From Pseudoneobacillus sp042683745 (GTDB lineage Bacteria > Bacillota > Bacilli > Bacillales > Cytobacillaceae), in assembly GCF_042683745.1 (NCBI RefSeq), contig NZ_JBHUJX010000022.1:1-64000 (forward strand): a DNA stretch of 64,000 nt. Direction: 5' to 3'. The notes under the pieces are model-generated. The model was not told where the DNA came from, made no database searches, and saw only the letters and a program-made list of their open reading frames with translations. The translations under genes and the position numbers were made by a program. Shown here in pieces: positions 50,088 through 58,021 of the stretch. Numbering within the stretch: the first letter of the stretch is position 1; every line of letters begins with the position of its first letter.

Positions 50088-51875
50088 ATGACAACTTATA
50101 CTTCCAGGTCTGAAGTGCCTGTAATGGAAAAATGGAACTTAGAAGATATTTATACAGATGTGAGCAAATGGGAAGCAGATTTTCAGCAAATTGAAGAAAT
50201 GGCTGGAAAGCTGAAGAAATTTGATGGAATAATACGTGATGGTCAAAGCTTGTATCAATTCTTGAAACTTCAAGAAGAGCTATCTTATAAGTTTAATCAT
50301 GTTTATGCTTACTGCATGTTGAAAGTTGATGAGGATACGAGAGAAACGGGTGCCCAATCTTTGTTGGATCGTGCGAAGGGGCTTAGTGTAAAGGTAAGCT
50401 CTGCGACTTCTTTTTTCATGCCCTTCTTATTAAGCTTGGATGAAGAAAAATTAAAAGAATACATAGCAGAAGAAAAGGGTTTAAACTATTTTGAAGAAGA
50501 TTTAATGGAATCTTTCCGATATAAAGCCCATGTATTAAGTAAAGAGCAAGAAGAAATCCTATCTCAGCTAGGCGAAGCCCTTGCGGCACCAAGCCACACA
50601 TTTGGAATGATTAATAATGCCGATATCAAGTTTGGTGAAGTGACCTCCGACAATGGTAAAAAGGTTGAACTAACTAGGGGCATGTATTCTAAATTAATCG
50701 AAGATGAAGACCGTGAAAAACGTCGGGAAGCCTATAAGGCGTATTATAAACCATATGTCGAATCTAAGAACACTATTGCTTCTACGCTCTCAGCGGCGAT
50801 AAAAAATAATGTCACTATGGCCAAAATCCGTAAGTATCCATCAGCACTAGAAAAAGCGTTATTCGGCGATAATGTACCAAAAGAAGTATATGAAAATCTA
50901 ATATCTGCAACTAAAGAAAATATTGCACCGCTTCACCGTTACTCACAGATTCGAAAAGATAAATTAAAGCTGGATGAACTCCGCCAATATGATATGAATG
51001 TTCCACTTGTTAAAGGGGTTAAGCAAGTGATTCCCTATGAGGAAGCCTATGAAACGATGCTTAAGGGGCTAGCGCCACTTGGAGAAGAATATCTTCATAT
51101 GTTAAAAGAATTTAAAGAGGCACGATATATTGACGTAAGAGAAACCCCTGGAAAGCGTTCGGGTGCTTACAATCTAGGAATATACGGTGTACATCCATAT
51201 ATTCTATTAAACCACCGCGATAATTTAGATAGTCTATTTACGTTGGTTCATGAGTGTGGTCATGGTGTTCACAGTAAACTTAGCTCCCAGCACCAACCGC
51301 AAATAACGGCACGTTATAGTATTTTCGTTGCCGAAGTGGCATCCACAGTCAATGAAGTATTACTTATAAATTATTTATTAAACAATGAAAAAGATCCAAA
51401 TGTACGTAAGCATCTGATTAATCATTTCATCGACCAATTTAAGGGTACATTCTTTACCCAAATAATGTTTGCAGAATTTGAAAAGAAAACACATGAAATG
51501 GCTGAACAAGGATTGCCTTTGAATGTAGAGGTATTTAATCAAACCTATGAAACCTTGTTTAGAGAATATAATGGGAATGAAATCGTATTTGATGACGAAG
51601 TAAAATTTGGCTGGTCCAGAATTCCTCATTTCTATCGACCTTTTTATGTTTATAAGTACGCAACTGGTTTTGCTTCAGCCATCCATATCGCTACGAAAAT
51701 TTTAGATGGAGATAAAAAAATACTGGAATCATATTTAGAATTCTTAAAAAGTGGTAGTTCAGACTATCCGCTAGAATTGCTTAAAAAAACAGGCGTAGAT
51801 TTGACAACGCCATTACCAATAGAGAATACGCTTAAGCGATTTAATGAGTTGGTAGAGGAGTTTTCAAAGTTATAA
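50088..51875 (+). CDS. pepF: oligoendopeptidase F
   Basis: A 595-residue M3B zinc metallopeptidase. The zinc motif HECGHGVHS lies near 386-394 (H-E-x-x-H), with a third ligand in FVAEVASTVNEVLL (Glu about 25 residues on). FGWSRIPHFYRPFYVYKYATG is the conserved C-terminal substrate block. PepF cuts oligopeptides of 7-17 residues in the cytoplasm. ATG 50088 follows AAAGGAGTATTC. The length is full for the family. Confidence 0.96.
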   Translation: MTTYTSRSEVPVMEKWNLEDIYTDVSKWEADFQQIEEMAGKLKKFDGIIRDGQSLYQFLKLQEELSYKFNHVYAYCMLKVDEDTRETGAQSLLDRAKGLSVKVSSATSFFMPFLLSLDEEKLKEYIAEEKGLNYFEEDLMESFRYKAHVLSKEQEEILSQLGEALAAPSHTFGMINNADIKFGEVTSDNGKKVELTRGMYSKLIEDEDREKRREAYKAYYKPYVESKNTIASTLSAAIKNNVTMAKIRKYPSALEKALFGDNVPKEVYENLISATKENIAPLHRYSQIRKDKLKLDELRQYDMNVPLVKGVKQVIPYEEAYETMLKGLAPLGEEYLHMLKEFKEARYIDVRETPGKRSGAYNLGIYGVHPYILLNHRDNLDSLFTLVHECGHGVHSKLSSQHQPQITARYSIFVAEVASTVNEVLLINYLLNNEKDPNVRKHLINHFIDQFKGTFFTQIMFAEFEKKTHEMAEQGLPLNVEVFNQTYETLFREYNGNEIVFDDEVKFGWSRIPHFYRPFYVYKYATGFASAIHIATKILDGDKKILESYLEFLKSGSSDYPLELLKKTGVDLTTPLPIENTLKRFNELVEEFSKL

Positions 51876-51968
51876 ATTATCTTTTTTAATAATGACATAG
51901 TTATGACATATTTATCCGCTATTATGAGGATGTAAATAAAATCTCATTGATAAAGGAGGATAGTCAAA

Positions 51969-52649
51969 ATGAAAAAGGCATTCGCCGCATCAATATTAGT
52001 GGGAAGCTTACTATTTGGCGGCATTTCTGTTGGAGCACAAGAAAACATCAGTGAAAAGAAACAAACCATAAGAAAGTCTATTTCTTATGAAGAACTAAAG
52101 ATAGTAAATGAACAATTGAAAACTCAAACTGAGTTAAACAAACAACTCCTTCAGACATATAAGTTAACTATACCTAAAGATGTTAAAGACCGTGTAAAAC
52201 AAGTGCTAGAAGAAGTGAAGCCTCTGCGAATAAAAAATAAAGAATTAGGCGCACAATTAAAAGCAGCAAAGACAAATAAAGATAAAGATAAAGTGCAACA
52301 ACTTAAAATACAACTTACAGAAAATCAAAAAGAGATAGAAAAGAAAATGACCTTAATCCAACCTGATATATATAAAATAAAACAGTATCAATCTGAATTG
52401 AAAAAACTAAAAGAACAAATGAAATCAATTACTAAAGCATTAAAAGCCAAACAGGAGACTGTCCACCAATTGAAGCAAAAACTAGATACGATTATTCAAC
52501 ATGCAAAACAAAGCAAAAAGCAAGGAAATAAAGAACAAGTTCATGCCTATTTAGTAGAAGCCGATGGACTTGCTGAGCAGATTACGATTCTAAAAAAAGA
52601 AATACTTGCTCAAAAAACCGTAATCGGAGATATTTTACAGCAAAAGTAA
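51969..52649 (+). CDS. exported coiled-coil protein, unknown
   Basis: A 226-residue protein. A clear signal peptide (MKKAFAASILVGSLLFGGISVGAQ, cleavage after about 23) is followed by almost continuous Lys/Gln/Glu/Leu heptads (residues 40-220), a long extracellular coiled coil without a cell-wall anchor motif. No family recognised. AAAGGAGGATAG precedes ATG 51969. It lies just before a two-component system which is itself followed by another exported coiled-coil protein. Confidence 0.75.
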   Translation: MKKAFAASILVGSLLFGGISVGAQENISEKKQTIRKSISYEELKIVNEQLKTQTELNKQLLQTYKLTIPKDVKDRVKQVLEEVKPLRIKNKELGAQLKAAKTNKDKDKVQQLKIQLTENQKEIEKKMTLIQPDIYKIKQYQSELKKLKEQMKSITKALKAKQETVHQLKQKLDTIIQHAKQSKKQGNKEQVHAYLVEADGLAEQITILKKEILAQKTVIGDILQQK

Positions 52650-52672
52650 TTTCCAGCTTTGATAGAAATATG

Positions 52673-52712
52673 AAAAGCCTTAAACCATTTCTTTATGGAT
52701 AAGGCTTTTTTA
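52673..52712 (+). terminator. terminator after the exported coiled-coil gene
   Basis: AAAAGCCTTA (52673-52682) pairs with TAAGGCTTTT (52700-52709), followed by TTAG. Confidence 0.85.
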
Positions 52713-52798
52713 GTTTATTTTTAATGTAAATGATAAACAAGGATGAACAAAATACAAGTATAATTTAAAGATAGCTATACACTGAGGTGAACTGATAA

Positions 52799-53491
52799 AT
52801 GACTCAGAAAATATTAATGATAGATGATGATCGAAATATTTGTAAGGTAACTGGCGCTTATTTACAAAGGGCGGGATTTGATGTCGAGTTTGCCTATGAT
52901 GGAGAGGAAGCACTTCAATTATTTCATCAAAAAAAGGTGGACGTAGTTCTCTTAGATTTAATGCTACCAAAAATAGATGGATTGGTCGTTTGTCAAAAAA
53001 TCAGAAAAGAATCTAATGTCCCAATTATTATGGTGACAGCTAAGGGACAAACTGTAGATAAAATAGATGGATTGCAAATAGGTGCTGATGATTATATTGT
53101 GAAGCCATTTGATCCTAATGAACTAGTCGCACGTATACATGCTATACTCAGAAGGACAAATCGAATAATAGATGAAAATAAATGTGTTATCCGTTTAGGT
53201 GAATTAGAAATTAATACGTCTACCTACTCAATCTCGGTAAACGGGGCGAATATAAAACTTCCTAGAAAAGAATACGAACTACTTGTCTTCCTAGTTAAAT
53301 ACCCTAATCGTGTCTTTACTAGAGAAGAACTGATAGATAAAATTTGGGGTTGGGATTTTGTAGGGGAAGATCGAGTAATTGATTTATATATAAAACGCCT
53401 GCGATCAAAATTGCTCGTAGAGAAAGATTTATCTTTTTCGATAGAAACAATTTGGGGCGTAGGGTATAAACTTGAGGTCGCTACTAGATGA
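52799..53491 (+). CDS. response regulator, OmpR/PhoB family
   Basis: A 230-residue regulator with a receiver domain (MIDDDRNICKVTGAYL, Asp53 in LLDLMLPK, MVTAKG, VKPFDPNELVARI) and a winged-helix domain (LPRKEYELLVFLVKYPNRVFTREELIDKIWGWDF, then IETIWGVGYKLE). ATG 52799 has GAGGTGA nine bases upstream. Its end overlaps the kinase start by ATGA, a classic coupled pair. Confidence 0.94.
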   Translation: MTQKILMIDDDRNICKVTGAYLQRAGFDVEFAYDGEEALQLFHQKKVDVVLLDLMLPKIDGLVVCQKIRKESNVPIIMVTAKGQTVDKIDGLQIGADDYIVKPFDPNELVARIHAILRRTNRIIDENKCVIRLGELEINTSTYSISVNGANIKLPRKEYELLVFLVKYPNRVFTREELIDKIWGWDFVGEDRVIDLYIKRLRSKLLVEKDLSFSIETIWGVGYKLEVATR

Positions 53492-54861
53492 TAAATTCTA
53501 TCTTTAAAAAAATGCTCCTTCTTTCTTTATCAATCAGTGTGGGAAGTTTATTTTGTCTTTCCTTATTAATAGGCTTCCTACTTGAAAAACAAATATATGA
53601 TCGAACACGGACAACATTAGAATCAGAAGCGATGAACTTGAATGATGATGTGATAAAGTTCCTTGATGGGGAAATGGAAATAGAGCAATTAAAAGAAACG
53701 ATACTTAAGTTAAAAAAACAAGAGAATATCCAAGTCAGTATCGTGACAGAACAACGAAAATCACTTTTTGCTAATGGAGATTCAAAAGTTCAAAAATGGA
53801 TAGATGATGTTTTAGAAAAGAAATCAGGAATTGAGGAACTCACTTTTCATCGAAATGAACAAAGTAAAATGTTTATTGTTGGAATCCCAATTCTTCTTCA
53901 TCATGAAAACAAAGGAGCCATATTTTTATATACTCCCATGCAGGAAGCTGAAGGACTCGTTCATGAAATAAATAACATTATTTTATTATCGGTACTATTA
54001 CTAATCATACCGATTGTCATCGTATCGTTCATACTCGCAAAACGAATGGTAGCCCCAATCGTGACGATGAGTGAAACGGTTAAGCATATCTCTGAAGGTC
54101 ATTTTGAAGAGCAAATCGTTTTAAAGGGTAGGGATGAGCTTGTTACACTTGGAGATTCCATTAACCATATGGCAAATAAACTAGCTAAAATAGAGCAGAG
54201 TAGAAGAAGATTTATAGGAGAAATATCGCATGAATTACGTACACCATTAACAACTATTCGTACAACTATGCAGGGGATAACAGATCAAATTTTTAGTGAA
54301 GTGGAAGAAATAGAGTTTTTGAACCTCTCTATTCAAGAAATAAAACGGATAAGTAAGTTACTGGATGATTTGATTGATCTTTCTGCTCTTGAGGAGAAGG
54401 CAGTCGTTCTACATAAAGATTCCATATTAATAACTGAATTGTTGGAAAATAGTATATTACAGTTAAGTTTGCAAGCAAAAGATAAGGAAATTGTATTTAT
54501 AAAGGATATGGAAAAAGACGTCTATGCACTCGTCGATATTGATCGAATGAAACAGGTTTTTATTAATTTACTTGATAACGCTATTAAATATTCTTACCGA
54601 GGATCGCATATAGAGATCAAGGTAATAAAAATTGGTCACAAAATTAGAATTACCATCATCAATAGGGGAAATATCATCCCTTCCAATCAACTTCCTTATT
54701 TATTTGACCGATTTTACAAAACGGATAAAAGTCGAAATGAAAAAGGGAATGGATTGGGTTTAACGATTTGTAAGCAAATTGTTGATTTACATAAAGGGAG
54801 TATTTCTGTTATTCCACTAGAGGATAAGGTTTGTTTTATAGTAGAGCTTTTCGCAAAATGA
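53488..54861 (+). CDS. sensor histidine kinase (BaeS/HAMP type)
   Basis: A 457-residue kinase with TM1 at about 8-32, an external domain of about 130 residues, TM2 at about 165-185, HAMP (RMVAPIVTMSETVKHISEGHFEEQIVLKGRDELVTLG), then HisKA ISHELRTPLTTIR with His248, an N box (QVFINLLDNAIKYS), a G1 box altered to NRGN, and GNGLGLTICKQIVDLHKG. The prototypical two-TM layout suggests sensing of an external or cell-wall signal. The signal is unknown. Confidence 0.93.
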   Translation: MINSIFKKMLLLSLSISVGSLFCLSLLIGFLLEKQIYDRTRTTLESEAMNLNDDVIKFLDGEMEIEQLKETILKLKKQENIQVSIVTEQRKSLFANGDSKVQKWIDDVLEKKSGIEELTFHRNEQSKMFIVGIPILLHHENKGAIFLYTPMQEAEGLVHEINNIILLSVLLLIIPIVIVSFILAKRMVAPIVTMSETVKHISEGHFEEQIVLKGRDELVTLGDSINHMANKLAKIEQSRRRFIGEISHELRTPLTTIRTTMQGITDQIFSEVEEIEFLNLSIQEIKRISKLLDDLIDLSALEEKAVVLHKDSILITELLENSILQLSLQAKDKEIVFIKDMEKDVYALVDIDRMKQVFINLLDNAIKYSYRGSHIEIKVIKIGHKIRITIINRGNIIPSNQLPYLFDRFYKTDKSRNEKGNGLGLTICKQIVDLHKGSISVIPLEDKVCFIVELFAK

Positions 54862-54884
54862 AGGAATGTGAGGGGAATATATGG

Positions 54885-55355
54885 ATGAAAGTCCGTTTAA
54901 GTATAGTGCTATCCATAATACTATCTTTTGTTCTTATTTCAGGCAGTATAGAAGTTAAGACATTACCTCTAAAACCGAGAATAATAGAAGAAATCATCAT
55001 CCATTCAGATAAACAGAATAAACCGGATATAGTCGTTCTTCCAAGTATTAAAGTTAAACATAAAACTAATCAGCAAATGAAACCTTCAGAAGTTGAAAAA
55101 GAAATCATCGAGGCAGATAATCAACAATTAATTGATTACAAAGAAAGACCGGTAGACACTTCTTCTAATGAAGAAGAATTAGAAAATGAGATAACAAAAG
55201 TAGAGGAACTTGAGAAAGAGGTTAATGAACTTCTTGAAGAAGTGGATGAATTAGATGAAAATATTCAAGAATTAGAAGCAATAATAAATGAACTTGATGA
55301 AATGGAAAGAATAGAGGAAGAGTTGAAGGTTTTAGAAAGTATTAGGGAAGAATAG
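54885..55355 (+). CDS. exported acidic coiled-coil protein, unknown
   Basis: A protein of about 156 residues: an N-terminal hydrophobic segment (MKVRLSIVLSIILSFVLISG) acting as signal or anchor, then a short linker and a strongly acidic coiled coil (about 100-155, Glu/Leu/Asp/Ile heptads). ATG 54885 follows GTGAGGGGA. It begins 23 bp after the kinase gene, so it probably belongs to the same transcript. Together with the gene at 51969 it flanks the two-component pair; a sensing partner role is possible, not shown. Confidence 0.65.
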   Translation: MKVRLSIVLSIILSFVLISGSIEVKTLPLKPRIIEEIIIHSDKQNKPDIVVLPSIKVKHKTNQQMKPSEVEKEIIEADNQQLIDYKERPVDTSSNEEELENEITKVEELEKEVNELLEEVDELDENIQELEAIINELDEMERIEEELKVLESIREE

Positions 55356-55419
55356 GTATAAAAATATTTACCATATTATGATACAATTTTTCTAGAAATG
55401 GTTAAGAGGAAGGTGCTAA

Positions 55420-56499
55420 ATGATAAGTGACTTAGTAGTGAATATATCGATTTTAATGTCTTTTACATTTATTTGGCACCAGCTTTTTCGAAACAATCGT
55501 CTTACGTTAACCTCACCTTTGAAAGTGAAAGTTCTTGACGGAACGATAGCGGGAATATTAGGGATAATATTAATGCATTATAGTATCCAAGTAAGTGATA
55601 TAACAATTTTGGATTTGAGACATATTCCAGTCATTTTAGTTGCGTTTTATGGTGGAATCTTACCAACCTTTATTGCTGCAATCGTGATTTCTGTGGGGCG
55701 TTTTTTAATTGCTTTTAATTTCTCCTCGATTGTTTCCTTATTTATGATGATTGCAATGGCTATTGGGGCTAGTTCGATTTCACTTTATTTAAAAATTTCT
55801 TCTTGGAAAAAATGGTTATTGCTATTGATATACACCCAAACGATTTATTCTATTGCTCTTTATATCGTATCTGAAGATTTCACTAAGGTTCTAAATGCGG
55901 CATTTTTTCATATTATTAGTACATTTGTAGGCGGAATATTAACGTTTTCTTTCGTTCGATACATTCGAAGAAATAGCGAATTATATAATTATTATAAACA
56001 AAGCTCACAACGAGATGCTTTAACTGGACTTTATAATGTTCGTTCTTTTGATTATTTTTATCATTCGATGCTGCTGAAAACAGCTGAGGAAAAGGGTGAC
56101 TGTGCCATTTGCCTTGTAGATGTGGATCACTTCAAGTTAATAAATGATACTTATGGTCATAAAGCAGGTGATGAGGTTCTCATGAAACTAGCGAACCTAT
56201 TAACAAGTTTAACTAGAGATGGAGATATCGTGTCAAGGAACGGTGGGGAAGAGTTTTCGATTCTTTTACCAAACTGTACGAAAGAACAAGCCGTCTTTAT
56301 CGCCGAACGAATTAGGAAGACAGTAGAGGAGCAGCGGTTTGAAATTTCAGACGAAAAGTCGATTAAGCTAACTGTCTCTGTTGGTATTGCTACCTATTAT
56401 GAAGGGATGGAACTTTCTAATCAACTCTTTCAAGAGGCAGATGAAGCGCTTTATAAAGCAAAACAAAACGGACGCAATCTTGTATGTTATCTTTTTTAG
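55420..56499 (+). CDS. diguanylate cyclase with 5TM-LYT sensor
   Basis: A 359-residue protein. Residues 1-185 form five or six TM helices of the 5TMR-LYT type (HYSIQVSDITILDLRHIPVILVAFYGGILP). The GGDEF domain (about 195-357) has the DALTGLYNVRSF start, active-site GGEEF at 275-279, and the inhibitory I-site RDGD at 266-269, exactly five residues before it. It should make c-di-GMP from two GTP with product inhibition. ATG 55420 follows AGAGGAAGGTG. Its natural counterpart in this window is the HD-GYP enzyme at 11725. Confidence 0.94.
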   Translation: MISDLVVNISILMSFTFIWHQLFRNNRLTLTSPLKVKVLDGTIAGILGIILMHYSIQVSDITILDLRHIPVILVAFYGGILPTFIAAIVISVGRFLIAFNFSSIVSLFMMIAMAIGASSISLYLKISSWKKWLLLLIYTQTIYSIALYIVSEDFTKVLNAAFFHIISTFVGGILTFSFVRYIRRNSELYNYYKQSSQRDALTGLYNVRSFDYFYHSMLLKTAEEKGDCAICLVDVDHFKLINDTYGHKAGDEVLMKLANLLTSLTRDGDIVSRNGGEEFSILLPNCTKEQAVFIAERIRKTVEEQRFEISDEKSIKLTVSVGIATYYEGMELSNQLFQEADEALYKAKQNGRNLVCYLF

Positions 56500-56533
56500 A
56501 TGCAAGCTCCAAAAGTGGGAGCTTGCATCGTTT
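56499..56533. terminator. bidirectional terminator, cyclase / GNAT
   Basis: GATGCAAGCTCC (56499-56510) pairs with GGGAGCTTGCATC (56518-56529) around AAAAGTG-like loop bases, followed by GTTTATTT on the + strand and a T-run (CTAAAAAAG complement) on the minus strand. Confidence 0.85.
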
Positions 56534-57080
56534 ATTTCATCAACCAATCCATATATTCATCTTTTAAAACACTCATTCTCAATCGATCAATAAATTCGCC
56601 TTTTCTTAACCGATCTTGTCTTAAAATTCCTTCTTCGACATAGCCCATCCGTTTATAAGATTTAATAGCCTTGTGGTTATCCACTTCTACCCGCAGCCAG
56701 ATTTTATTTAAATCTAACTGAGTAAAACCGAAACTCAGCATTTCCTTCATGGCAGCTAAGCCATACCCTCTACCCCAATAGTTTTTATTTCCGATAGCAA
56801 TACCTAATTCAGCATGTTTATTTAATTTATCGATATTTTTTAAATCAACCCAACCAATATGTATGTTTTCATCGTTTAAAATGGCTTTTTGCTCATAGCC
56901 ATTTGTTTTATTGATACACATCTCAATCCAATTTTTTGTTTCCTCTTTGCTAAAAGGAGGGTATTTTTCTGGCATATTAAGATGTTTTGTTACTTCTTCA
57001 TCAAGACACCAGAGATAACGATCTTCTACATCATCTAGTAATAGATCCCTTAACATTACCTTAGGTAAATGATTGATCAT
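56532..57080 (-). CDS. GNAT acetyltransferase, RimJ/RimL type
   Basis: A 182-residue GNAT protein of the Acetyltransf_3 group. MLRDLLLDDVEDRYLWCLDEEVTKHL is the usual N-terminus, AELGIAIGNKNYWGRGYGLAAMKEM carries the acetyl-CoA loop (RGYGLA), and WLRVEVDNHKAIKSYKRMGYVEEGILRQ is the C-terminal signature. It may acetylate a protein N-terminus or a small amine. ATG 57080 follows AGGGGAGATATA. It is monocistronic and convergent with the cyclase. Confidence 0.9.
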   Translation of the reverse strand: MINHLPKVMLRDLLLDDVEDRYLWCLDEEVTKHLNMPEKYPPFSKEETKNWIEMCINKTNGYEQKAILNDENIHIGWVDLKNIDKLNKHAELGIAIGNKNYWGRGYGLAAMKEMLSFGFTQLDLNKIWLRVEVDNHKAIKSYKRMGYVEEGILRQDRLRKGEFIDRLRMSVLKDEYMDWLMK

Positions 57081-57191
57081 CTATATCTCCCCTATCATTT
57101 TTCTATTTAATTATTTTACTATAAAATTCCATTTCGGTGTATGGAAAGTTAGCATTAACTAATTCATTGACAAATGCTGTAAGTATCCATT

Positions 57192-57234
57192 ATTGTATTA
57201 TTTGTACTATATAATATAGTACAAATAATACAAT
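57192..57234. promoter_or_regulatory. perfect 43-bp palindromic operator of the ABC/GntR operon
   Basis: Positions 57192-57212 are the exact reverse complement of 57214-57234, with one central base. The arm reads ATTGTATTATTTGTACTATAT. A TATAAT hexamer lies at the centre (57210-57215). The operon behind it encodes a YtrA-type GntR repressor, the likely ligand. The operator ends 13 bp before the GTG start of the ATPase gene. Where the -35 lies is unclear. Confidence 0.85.
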
Positions 57235-57247
57235 TAGAGGTGTTACT

Positions 57248-58021
57248 GTGAATCCGGTTTTGGAAGTACAGGATATAGTGAAACAATATGGCGCAGGGGA
57301 AACAAAAGTAATGGCACTTAATGGAGTAAGTTTAACTTTAAATAAAGGTGAATTTGTTGTGGTTATGGGGGCAAGTGGTTCGGGTAAATCCACCTTTTTA
57401 CAAATTGTAGGTGGGTTAGAGGCTCCTACTTCTGGGAAACTACTTATTAACGGAAAATGGATGGAGAATTTCTTTAAGGAACCTTTCTCTACTAAATACC
57501 GTCAAGAAAATATTGGATTTGTGTTTCAATTTTTTAATTTACTATCATCCTTAACTGCCGAAGAAAATATTGCTCTACCGTTACTCTTAGGAAATGAAAG
57601 CAAACAAGAAATGAAATCAAAAACATATAAGATGCTAGATATGGTTGGTTTAACTGAACGGGCGAAACATCGCATCGGTGAATTATCAGGTGGTCAGCAA
57701 CAAAGAGTGGCGATTGCACGAGCATTAATTAACCAGCCACCGATTTTATTAGCGGATGAACCGACAGGAAATTTGGATTCAAAGACTTCTGCTGAAATGT
57801 TACAACTGCTTGTTTCGATGAAGGAAAATATGAACCAATCGATTTTACTTGTCACACATGATCCAATGGTGGCAACATATGCCGATCGAGTAATCTTTTT
57901 TTCGGATGGAAAAATCGTGAAAGAAATGATAAATAATCAACCATCCGTCAATCAGGAAACGGTTTCAGCTATTTTGGAAATTCTTCATAGTCTTTCGAAC
58001 CAAGAGGTAACATCATCATGA
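57248..58021 (+). CDS. ABC transporter ATP-binding protein (MacB/LolD type)
   Basis: A 257-residue ATPase with Walker A GASGSGKST, Q-loop VFQFFNLLSS, signature ELSGGQQQRVAIARAL, Walker B ILLADEPTGNLDSKTS, and switch His in LVTHDP. The ADEPTGNLD form marks the MacB/LolD/FtsE class that works with FtsX-like permeases. GTG 57248 follows AGAGGTG. Its stop overlaps the permease start (ATGA). It is the first gene under the 43-bp palindrome. Confidence 0.94.
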   Translation: MNPVLEVQDIVKQYGAGETKVMALNGVSLTLNKGEFVVVMGASGSGKSTFLQIVGGLEAPTSGKLLINGKWMENFFKEPFSTKYRQENIGFVFQFFNLLSSLTAEENIALPLLLGNESKQEMKSKTYKMLDMVGLTERAKHRIGELSGGQQQRVAIARALINQPPILLADEPTGNLDSKTSAEMLQLLVSMKENMNQSILLVTHDPMVATYADRVIFFSDGKIVKEMINNQPSVNQETVSAILEILHSLSNQEVTSS

